A stretch of 64,000 nt of DNA. It comes from Aureibaculum algae. Its GTDB lineage: Bacteria > Bacteroidota > Bacteroidia > Flavobacteriales > Flavobacteriaceae. Position numbers and translations under genes: made by a program. Location: positions 1,812,501 to 1,876,500 of the forward strand of contig NZ_CP040749.1 in assembly GCF_006065315.1 (NCBI RefSeq), given 5' to 3'. Below the pieces are notes generated by a model. The model ran no database searches, was not told the DNA's origin, and worked only from the letters and a program-made list of their open reading frames with translations. Below, piece by piece: positions 9,781 to 17,172 of the stretch (positions are counted from its first letter, which is position 1; each line of letters opens with the position of its first letter).

Positions 9781-11265
9781 TTAGTAAAGTAATGTTTGCA
9801 TAGCATGAGGTGGAATTTCAACCATTGTTTTTTCTTGTCCAACAAATAGGTTGTAGCTAATTGTTTTATCACTTTTATTCATTACAACGGTGACCATTTT
9901 TCCATCATCATTTAGAAAAGATGTACTGATTAATACACTTCTACTTACTGCTGTGCTTACTCTTTTGGCTTCAGGAAGGATAAATTTTGAAAAATGTCCA
10001 ATATAATAGTAAGAAGGTGTGTAAATGAGTTCACCGGAAGTTGTATCTGCGTGAATAGGAGCGAAGCAAAAATTAGCTACGTGATTAGGTCCACCATTCT
10101 GATCTAATAAGATATTCCAGTCAGTCCAGCCTACAGTGCCACTATTAAAATCGTTAATCATAGAATTTCCATAACGTTCAGCATTAGGCCAATATTGATA
10201 TTTTTCTGCATCAAATTTTTCGTTACACCCTTCCGTAAACAATAGATTTTTATCTGGAAAAGCTTCGTTAACAGCTTTTAAGTTATCAAACATTGGGTCG
10301 CCACCGGTCCATGTTTCATACCAATGAAAACCTGTTCCCCAAACATATTTAGATGCTTCTGGGTCAGAAAGAATTACGTTGGCTCTATTGGTTATTAAAT
10401 CTCTGTTATGATCCCATATTACGATGTTTTTATCACCTAAACCTTCCGTTTCCATAGTAGGACCTAAATAATTCTTTAAAAAATCACGTTCTGCTTCTGC
10501 TGAATAGATACATGATTCCCATGTTTGGGTTGCCATGGGTTCATTTTGAATGGTAATACCCCAAATTGGCATTCCTTCTTTTTCATATGCTTTTATAAAT
10601 TTCGTATAATAAGTGGCCCAACTTTGATAATATTTTGGAAGTAACGTGCCTCCTTTTAACATGCTCTTATTACTTTTCATAAACGCAGGAGGGCTCCATG
10701 GAGAAGCATATGTCAATAATTTGCCACCTGCTGTTTCAATTGCTCTTTTCATCATTGGAATACGATATTTCATATCATGTTCAATGGAAAAGGATGTTAA
10801 TGCAGAATCACCTTCTTTGATGTAAGTATGACTAGCAGAGCCAAAATCAGAACTGTGAATACTTGTTCTTAATAAGGAATAACCTATTCCATTATCTTTA
10901 CTATAGTAAGCGTTTAAAAATTCCTTCTGTTTGTCTGCACTTAGTTTGGCAAACACTTCAGCACTGGCATCAGTTATTGCACCACCTATACCTATAAAAG
11001 TTTGAAATGTTTTATCTGGATTTACGAATACAGAAATTTCTGTTTCTTTGGGCTGTTCAGCAGGTTGAAAGGTTAGTTTGTCCGTTTCGGTGAGACGTAA
11101 ATTGGTATTGTTCGCCGTTGTATATACCTCAATGGTTTTATCTTTGGTAGTAAATTGGTTTGAGGAAGAATTTTTCTCAGGGATGTTATTTTTAGTATTA
11201 GTGTTTTCATTACATGAAAGTAATGCTAAACATAAACTGGCAAAATAGAAGTGCTTTAGTTTCAT
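9781..11265 (-). CDS. GH30 family lipoprotein (glucosylceramidase-like), copy B
   Basis: A 494-residue lipoprotein with lipobox LALLSC (Cys18) and an Asn/Thr-rich tether. The GH30 core shows FIGIGGAITDASAEVF, LLRTSIHSSDFGS and LLTYASPWSPPAFM. The acid/base is Glu242 in GITIQNEPMATQ and the nucleophile is Glu345 in LLFTEGCNE. The HSSDF segment is typical of the classical glucosylceramidase-like branch of GH30. In this locus a beta-1,6-glucosidase activity on laminarin side chains or gentio-oligosaccharides is the best inference. It starts 122 bases after the PKD-lipoprotein gene, and that gap contains a hairpin that may reduce read-through from the susCD half of the operon. Confidence 0.88.
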   Translation of the reverse strand: MKLKHFYFASLCLALLSCNENTNTKNNIPEKNSSSNQFTTKDKTIEVYTTANNTNLRLTETDKLTFQPAEQPKETEISVFVNPDKTFQTFIGIGGAITDASAEVFAKLSADKQKEFLNAYYSKDNGIGYSLLRTSIHSSDFGSASHTYIKEGDSALTSFSIEHDMKYRIPMMKRAIETAGGKLLTYASPWSPPAFMKSNKSMLKGGTLLPKYYQSWATYYTKFIKAYEKEGMPIWGITIQNEPMATQTWESCIYSAEAERDFLKNYLGPTMETEGLGDKNIVIWDHNRDLITNRANVILSDPEASKYVWGTGFHWYETWTGGDPMFDNLKAVNEAFPDKNLLFTEGCNEKFDAEKYQYWPNAERYGNSMINDFNSGTVGWTDWNILLDQNGGPNHVANFCFAPIHADTTSGELIYTPSYYYIGHFSKFILPEAKRVSTAVSRSVLISTSFLNDDGKMVTVVMNKSDKTISYNLFVGQEKTMVEIPPHAMQTLLY

Positions 11266-11320
11266 TTTTTTTTAATAATTTAATTAAAAAGGCAAAAATT
11301 GGAATTGCTAAAAATCGAAA

Positions 11321-11351
11321 ATAGCCCGCAATCTTTAGAACTACGGGCTAT
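11321..11351 (-). terminator. intra-operon hairpin between PKD lipoprotein and GH30 gene
   Basis: Arms 11321-11328 and 11344-11351 are perfect 8-base complements (ATAGCCCG against CGGGCTAT) around a 15-base loop. Read on the minus strand the stem is followed by TTTTCGATTTTT. It lies 37 bases after the PKD gene stop and 56 bases before the GH30 start, so it could be a leaky terminator or an mRNA-stabilising end that separates susCD-SGBP output from the hydrolases. Confidence 0.55.
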
Positions 11352-11387
11352 AATCTTTACTAACTCAAATAAATATTTGTTTTAATT

Positions 11388-12272
11388 TTATTCGCTGCCT
11401 CGCATTTCAAAATTTCTGATTGTAATACCTGCGGCATCGAATACTTCACCACCAGATCTTATGTACAAATAAATGGTACCAGACTCATTAAATGAAACGG
11501 TGTTATCTATTGCATCTGAATTGGAATTCTTTACACAGCCCACACTAGATAACTTCCCTGAAAAAGCGGAAGTAGCACAACCATCCCATGTACTTAAGCC
11601 CATGATTTTATTATCTTTATATTCTACTCCGGGAACTGGTTCGGTAGTACCAGCATAGACTTCGAACCACGTATTTATAAAGCCACCTTCAGCTGAAACT
11701 AACATATCGATTGAATACCTCTTATCCTTTTCAACCTCAATAGCCTGGTAAATACCTTGTTGAGCCCAAGCTGAGGTGCTAAATATAGTAGCACTACCTT
11801 CATTTAATTTCCATTCAGCACCAGAATCACTTATTGTATGAATGGTCCATTTATCATGATCATCGGTGTCGATAAATTTACCACCTTCGACTATATTTCC
11901 GGCAACAGGATCGTTTTGTAACACCACCAATTCTTGAGAGGTTGTGTTGGTAAGACCTCCTTTACCTATTGCAATATGTGAAATTGTGTAAGTTCCCATA
12001 TCTGGAAAAAAAACTTTTTGATTCATTTTACCATCAAAAACACCATCACCAACATCCCATTTTGAGGCAATAACGCCGCTTGTTTGAGACTCTAAAATAT
12101 ATCTGTTTATTTCGCCATCAACAGGTGTAATGCTAAAGGAAGCGTCAACACTAGAATCTCCTAAGCCATTACCACTCCCAAAATCATCGGGTTGGCAGGC
12201 AATAATAGTTCCCAAGCCTATTAAACCTATGAAAAGATATAAGTACTTGTTAATTTTTATTTTTAAGTTCAT
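11388..12272 (-). CDS. PKD-domain surface glycan-binding lipoprotein (SusE-position)
   Basis: A 294-residue lipoprotein with signal peptide ending TIIAC (Cys26) and a glycine-rich tether. Residues about 40-120 form a PKD-like domain (WDVGDGVFDGKMNQKVFFPD, GTYTISHIAIG). Residues about 125-294 are a jelly-roll domain (NIVEGGKFIDTDDHDKW, GTIYLYIRSGG) that resembles carbohydrate-binding modules. It sits immediately after susD (17-base gap), where SusE/SusF-type surface glycan-binding proteins are encoded. PKD-bearing proteins of this position in flavobacterial laminarin loci bind beta-glucan at the cell surface. No catalytic residues are evident. Binding specificity is inferred from the locus. 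Confidence 0.8.
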   Translation of the reverse strand: MNLKIKINKYLYLFIGLIGLGTIIACQPDDFGSGNGLGDSSVDASFSITPVDGEINRYILESQTSGVIASKWDVGDGVFDGKMNQKVFFPDMGTYTISHIAIGKGGLTNTTSQELVVLQNDPVAGNIVEGGKFIDTDDHDKWTIHTISDSGAEWKLNEGSATIFSTSAWAQQGIYQAIEVEKDKRYSIDMLVSAEGGFINTWFEVYAGTTEPVPGVEYKDNKIMGLSTWDGCATSAFSGKLSSVGCVKNSNSDAIDNTVSFNESGTIYLYIRSGGEVFDAAGITIRNFEMRGSE

Positions 12273-12289
12273 AAGATTTTATTTAAAGT

Positions 12290-13807
12290 TTAGTAGTTTG
12301 GATTTTGTTCAATTATCGTATTTTCTAATTCTTTTAAAGGAATTGGAAAAATTTCATTCTTACCAGCAGTAAAACCTCTATCAGCTAATGCTGTTGCAGC
12401 TTTTCCTGTTCTTACTAAGTCAAAAAATCGATGACCTTCACCAGCTAATTCCAATCTACGTTCTTTTGCGATAGCATCTAAAGAAACTGGAATTGATGAT
12501 AAACCTACTCTTGCTCTTACAGCATCTAATAAGGCTTGTGCTCTTGCACCAGAACCTCCTAAAGCTTCAGCTTCCATTAAATAGGTGTCAGCTAATCGGA
12601 TGGCATAAACATTTTGTCTATAGTTTAAGATTGGTTCACCGCCACCGGTGGTTACTTCAGAGTTTAAAGGCATAAACTTGTTTAGGAAGTATCCTGTGTC
12701 TTTATACCCAGGAATATAATCTATTTGCCCTGCTGCTTTTAAAGCTGCAAAATCAGCAATAGTAGCATCAAATCTAGGATCACCTTTCATTACATTATAT
12801 AACTCTAATGTAACGGTGTTAAAACTCCATCCAGATGCATAATCTGGAGCTGTAGAGCCACTGGGTCTTGAAATACTTCGTGGGCTCACCATAGTATTTA
12901 TTGTGTTCCCATCATTCTGTCCACCACCCCATTCACCCCAACCAACATTGGCTTTATCGGTACTGGCAACTTCTATAATAGCCTCAGAATTAAATTTGTT
13001 TTCAATGCTCCATAAATCTGCAAAATTATCGACCAATTTATAACCATAAATACTGGTTCCGCCTGGTGTTCCATTTACTTCAGCAAATTCAGCTGCGGCT
13101 TCTGTGTTTTTACCTTGGTATAAATAAACTTTACCTAAAAGAGCTTGTGCAGAACCTTTGGTAAGTCTACCAGCTTCTGTAGTTAAATCTGTTAAGGTAT
13201 TTGGTAAACCGGCTTTAGCATCTATTAAATCTTGTTCAATTTGTGCGTAAACTTCTGCTGGTGCTACCTGTGGAACGTTGTATATATCACCAGTAGGAAT
13301 TCTATCTAAAATTAACGGTATATTTTTAAACATACGTAGTAATTGGAAATAGAAATAGGCTCTTAACGTTTTAGTCTCAGCAGTATAACGAGTTCTATTC
13401 GCATCGGTTATAGGTGCTTCTGGTAATTGAGTAAGTAAGATATTAGCTCTAAAAATTCCTTGATAGTAACTGTTCCAAAAACTACCAGGAATAGTAGATT
13501 CACTTATTGAAAAATCAGAAAAAGACTGTATGCCAGTTCCGTCTGTAGGACCACCACCACCTGCATAATAATCATCAGATCCAGCATTCATCATGGTAAT
13601 CATATTTTCGAAGGTACTTGATTCCTTACCTAAAACATCATAAACTGCTATAACACCTGAATACACTTCAGCATCATTTGAATAATAATTCTCTTCTAAA
13701 GGCACATCCACTTTGGGGTCTAGTTCAATGAAATCCTTGTTGCAGGAGATACCTAAAAGTGATATCATCAATAGCCCAACTATAATTTTTATATTTTTTA
13801 GTTTCAT
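12290..13807 (-). CDS. SusD-family outer-membrane glycan-binding lipoprotein
   Basis: A 505-residue RagB/SusD protein. The signal peptide ends LLGISC (Cys22), followed by NKDFIELDPKVDVPLEENYY, the canonical SusD N-terminus. TPR-like helices follow, and near the C-terminus comes the family segment LAGEGHRFFDLVRTGKA with FPIPLKELE. SusD forms the lid of the SusC transporter and captures oligosaccharides on the cell surface. It lies 12 bases downstream of susC, so both are made from one mRNA. With the GH30, GH16 and GH5 genes downstream, the ligand is probably laminarin oligosaccharide. Confidence 0.95.
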   Translation of the reverse strand: MKLKNIKIIVGLLMISLLGISCNKDFIELDPKVDVPLEENYYSNDAEVYSGVIAVYDVLGKESSTFENMITMMNAGSDDYYAGGGGPTDGTGIQSFSDFSISESTIPGSFWNSYYQGIFRANILLTQLPEAPITDANRTRYTAETKTLRAYFYFQLLRMFKNIPLILDRIPTGDIYNVPQVAPAEVYAQIEQDLIDAKAGLPNTLTDLTTEAGRLTKGSAQALLGKVYLYQGKNTEAAAEFAEVNGTPGGTSIYGYKLVDNFADLWSIENKFNSEAIIEVASTDKANVGWGEWGGGQNDGNTINTMVSPRSISRPSGSTAPDYASGWSFNTVTLELYNVMKGDPRFDATIADFAALKAAGQIDYIPGYKDTGYFLNKFMPLNSEVTTGGGEPILNYRQNVYAIRLADTYLMEAEALGGSGARAQALLDAVRARVGLSSIPVSLDAIAKERRLELAGEGHRFFDLVRTGKAATALADRGFTAGKNEIFPIPLKELENTIIEQNPNY

Positions 13808-13819
13808 AATATTATTTTT

Positions 13820-16800
13820 TTAAAATTGAACATTTATACCTAACATACCTGTCTTGGCTTGAGGGTAATAACCTCTATCAATACCCAATACATTACCTCC
13901 GATTTCAGGATCAAAGCCACTGTATTTTGTGAAAGTAAATAAGTTTTCTCCAGTTATGTATAGTCTAACTTTAGATAAACCTACCTTGTCAATAATAGAA
14001 TTAGGTAAGGTATAACCCAATTGAATTGTTTTAAATCTTAAATAATCTCCATCTTCCAAATAGAAATCAGACGGATTACTGAAATTTAAATTGGTGTCAT
14101 TTGTCGTTAATCTAGGATAAGAATTAGAAGTACCTTCTCCAGTCCATCTATTTAAGGCGTTAGTTTGATAATTGGCACTTCCAATATCTAAACGTCTTAA
14201 GGCTTGGTAAATCTGGTTGCCAGCCGCACCTTGTGCAAATGCCATAAAGTCGAAATTTTTATAGGAAAGGTTCACTGTAAAACCAAAAGTAAAATCAGGT
14301 AGTGGGTTTCCAATAAATGTTCTATCATCTGAATCTATCGTTCCTTTACCATCAACATTAACATATCTAAAGTCACCTGGTACTGCATTCGGTTGAATTA
14401 AACTACCATCAGTATTGGTATAAGCATCAATTTCTGCTTGGTTTTGAAAAATACCATCGGTTTTAAATCCATAAAAAGAACTGTAGGGTTGCCCTACTTG
14501 TGTTCTAGTTATTGGGTAGGTACTTGATTGAATACTTTCACCACCAGTTAAAAAGTCAACACCATTACCTAAAAAAGTTACTTCATTTTTTACATAACCT
14601 ATATTTGCATTTGCAGAAACTTTAAAATCTTCAAAAGTTTTAGAATAACCTAATTCTAAATCAACACCTTTGTTCTCCATATCAGCAACATTTCCCCATG
14701 GATTTCCAGTAGTTCCGATATACCCAGGTAGTACAATTTGTTGTAATATTCCAGTTGTTTTTTTATTGTAATAATCAAAAGTAAAACTAAAATACTGAAA
14801 GAATCGAGCATCAAAACCTATATTAAGTTGACTAGTCTCTTCCCATTTTAAATCAGGATTAGAGGGTGCATTTGGGCTATTCCCTGCGACTACAGAACCG
14901 GCTGTACCAATAGGGTAATTACGGCCACTGCCTATGGTTGCTAAATATAAAAAATCATTACTAGAATCATTTCCTACAACACCGTAACCACCTCTTATTT
15001 TTAACTGATTAACAACATTGTTTTCTGGCCAAAAATCTTCTAAAAGAGGATTCCAACCCGCTGAAAACGATGGAAAATAACCATACTTATTATTGTCACC
15101 GAATTTTGTCGATCCATCTCTACGAACAATCCCAGTAAACATGTATTTTTCTTTATAATTATAGTTTAGTCTTCCGAACAATGAATACACAGAATGTGAA
15201 TAATTGTCATAAGCATATGATTGAATCTTATCTGCTGGATGTCCACTTACAAAAGCGGCTTCCCTGTAATCATTTGTTGGAATATCATAATACGTAACAG
15301 AACTACCTCCGGTAATACCTTCAACATATGTTCCTTGTCCAAGTAATGCCGTAAAATTATGATCTTCAATAGATTTTTCGTAAGAAACAGTGTTTTCAAT
15401 ATTCCAAGCAAAACCTCTATTGGTTTGTTTATTAATATTATTTTGACCTACTACAAATGCAGAGTTTAAATAAGATACAGGTGTAAAGTTTTCTTCACCC
15501 CAATACGCTAATTTACCACCAACAGTTGATCTTACTTTTAATCCTTCAATTGGCTCTATTTCAACATAAGCATTTCCAACCAAATTATCTGACCACTGAT
15601 AGTTTCCTAATCGTGTTTGTATGTAAGCTAAAGGATTAGACATTTCTTGTCCTACAAAACTTGAAATAGCATAAGGATCACCATTAGTGTTTCTAAAAAT
15701 ACCAGCATTGTTATAAGGAGCTTGATTCGCTAAGACAGGATCAGTTTCTACAACAGGAGTTAATGGGTCTAAATTAATGGCTGAAGCTAACGGTCCACCA
15801 TATTCACTATTCGTATTTCCAATTCCCACTACTTTCTCATGAGAATAAGCTGCTGTTTGTCCGAAAGTAATTTTATCAGTAATCTTGTGAGTAGAATTCA
15901 AACGAATATTTTGTCTAATATAATTTGAAATCTTAGTAGCTACAATACCTTCTTGATCTGTTAAACCAAAAGATACATAAAAAGTAGATTTTTCATTACC
16001 GCCACTCAAACTTAATTCGTTACTCTGACGTATGGCACTATTATTAAATATTTCTTCTTGCCAATCAGTGCCTTGTCCATAAGATTCTGGGTTTGCAAAT
16101 AATATAGAACCACCGCCTGCAACTGAAGCTTCATTTCTTAGGGTAGCATATTCTGTTGCATTTAATAAATCCAATTTCCGTGAAGGTGATGATACACCTA
16201 CATATCCATTGTAATTTATGTTCATTTTACCTGCCTTACCTTTTTTTGTGGTTACCAAAATAACACCAGTAGCGGCTCTAGAACCGTAAATTGCAGCAGA
16301 TGCACCATCTTTTAAAACTTCGATAGACTCAATATCTGCTTGATTTAAATAACCAATTCCACCATTGTCTACCACCACACCATCAACTACCCAAAGCGGA
16401 TTGTTATTGTTTAATGTTGTAATACCACGAACTCTTATCGTAGAGGAAGATCCCGGTTGACCTGAATTAGAGGCTATAGTAAGGCCAGAAGCTCTACCTT
16501 GCAAAGATTGTTCTACCCTTGTAATAGGTAAGTCTTCTAAATCACTTTGCTTGATACTAGAAATAGCACCGGTCACTACACTTTTCTTTTGTGTACCATA
16601 ACCCACTACTACAACTTCTTCTAAAGCTTGAGCATCTTCGTTTAACGTAACGTTAATTTCTGCTCTTCCATTTACGGGCTCTTCAACCGTTGTAAATCCC
16701 ACGAAACTAAAAACGAGTATGCCTTCGGACGAAACATCAATTTGATACTTACCATCAAAATCCGATGTTGTTCCTTGAGTTGTTCCTTTTACTAGTATAG

Positions 16801-16927
16801 TGGCCCCAGGAACAGGTTCACCACTACCATCTTTAATTGTACCATTAACGGTAACAGACTGTGCACTTACCATCCAAGATATAAACATAGATAGAAAGAG
16901 TAAAACATAATGTTTTCTGAATTTCAT
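13820..16927 (-). CDS. SusC-family TonB-dependent outer-membrane transporter
   Basis: A 1035-residue TonB-dependent receptor that imports oligosaccharides through the outer membrane using TonB/ExbBD energy. In order: signal peptide (about 1-22), a carboxypeptidase-regulatory-like beta-sandwich (about 25-95, VNGTIKDGSGEPVPGATILV), a TonB-box-like LEEVVVVGYGTQKK (about 102-115), a plug domain (VEQSLQGRASGL, IRVRGITTLN, VLKDGASAAIYGSRAATGVI) and a 22-strand barrel ending in aromatic GINVQF. The length is normal. It is the first gene of the locus, divergent from the sensor/regulator. Its leader (16928 onward) contains duplicated motifs that are candidate regulator sites. Confidence 0.97.
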   Translation of the reverse strand: MKFRKHYVLLFLSMFISWMVSAQSVTVNGTIKDGSGEPVPGATILVKGTTQGTTSDFDGKYQIDVSSEGILVFSFVGFTTVEEPVNGRAEINVTLNEDAQALEEVVVVGYGTQKKSVVTGAISSIKQSDLEDLPITRVEQSLQGRASGLTIASNSGQPGSSSTIRVRGITTLNNNNPLWVVDGVVVDNGGIGYLNQADIESIEVLKDGASAAIYGSRAATGVILVTTKKGKAGKMNINYNGYVGVSSPSRKLDLLNATEYATLRNEASVAGGGSILFANPESYGQGTDWQEEIFNNSAIRQSNELSLSGGNEKSTFYVSFGLTDQEGIVATKISNYIRQNIRLNSTHKITDKITFGQTAAYSHEKVVGIGNTNSEYGGPLASAINLDPLTPVVETDPVLANQAPYNNAGIFRNTNGDPYAISSFVGQEMSNPLAYIQTRLGNYQWSDNLVGNAYVEIEPIEGLKVRSTVGGKLAYWGEENFTPVSYLNSAFVVGQNNINKQTNRGFAWNIENTVSYEKSIEDHNFTALLGQGTYVEGITGGSSVTYYDIPTNDYREAAFVSGHPADKIQSYAYDNYSHSVYSLFGRLNYNYKEKYMFTGIVRRDGSTKFGDNNKYGYFPSFSAGWNPLLEDFWPENNVVNQLKIRGGYGVVGNDSSNDFLYLATIGSGRNYPIGTAGSVVAGNSPNAPSNPDLKWEETSQLNIGFDARFFQYFSFTFDYYNKKTTGILQQIVLPGYIGTTGNPWGNVADMENKGVDLELGYSKTFEDFKVSANANIGYVKNEVTFLGNGVDFLTGGESIQSSTYPITRTQVGQPYSSFYGFKTDGIFQNQAEIDAYTNTDGSLIQPNAVPGDFRYVNVDGKGTIDSDDRTFIGNPLPDFTFGFTVNLSYKNFDFMAFAQGAAGNQIYQALRRLDIGSANYQTNALNRWTGEGTSNSYPRLTTNDTNLNFSNPSDFYLEDGDYLRFKTIQLGYTLPNSIIDKVGLSKVRLYITGENLFTFTKYSGFDPEIGGNVLGIDRGYYPQAKTGMLGINVQF

Positions 16928-16997
16928 ATAATTAGTGTTTGAGTTAATAATGGTACGAATTTAACCAATATTTAACTTTTTAATCAAAATATAAATC

Positions 16998-17063
16998 ATA
17001 CAAAAACACATCAATGTGTGAAATTTAATTATACAAAAACACATCATTTAGTTATTAAATGAT
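16998..17063. promoter_or_regulatory. candidate operator region: 16-bp direct repeats with nested palindromes
   Basis: The 16-base sequence ATACAAAAACACATCA occurs exactly twice, at 16998-17013 and 17031-17046, with a 33-base centre spacing (about three helical turns). Each copy runs into an inverted repeat: ACACAT/ATGTGT (17006-17011 and 17014-17019) and ATCATTTA/TAAATGAT (17043-17050 and 17056-17063). It lies between the divergent susC gene and the membrane-bound regulator gene. I infer a binding site for that regulator or another factor controlling the locus. No consensus susC promoter was found in the same interval. Confidence 0.55.
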
Positions 17064-17128
17064 TAATATTCAGATAAATAAAAATATTAAAGTACATTAA
17101 TTTTAGGTTAATTTAAAAAAATAAACAC

Positions 17129-17136
17129 TACATTTG
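17129..17136 (+). promoter_or_regulatory. -7 promoter element before the sensor/regulator gene
   Basis: TACATTTG matches TAnnTTTG exactly and ends 36 bases before the start codon at 17173. The region about 20 bases upstream is T-rich without an exact TTTG. Confidence 0.55.
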
Positions 17137-17172
17137 AAGTAGTTGTCTTTTTTAATAAGAAATCTAATTTAA

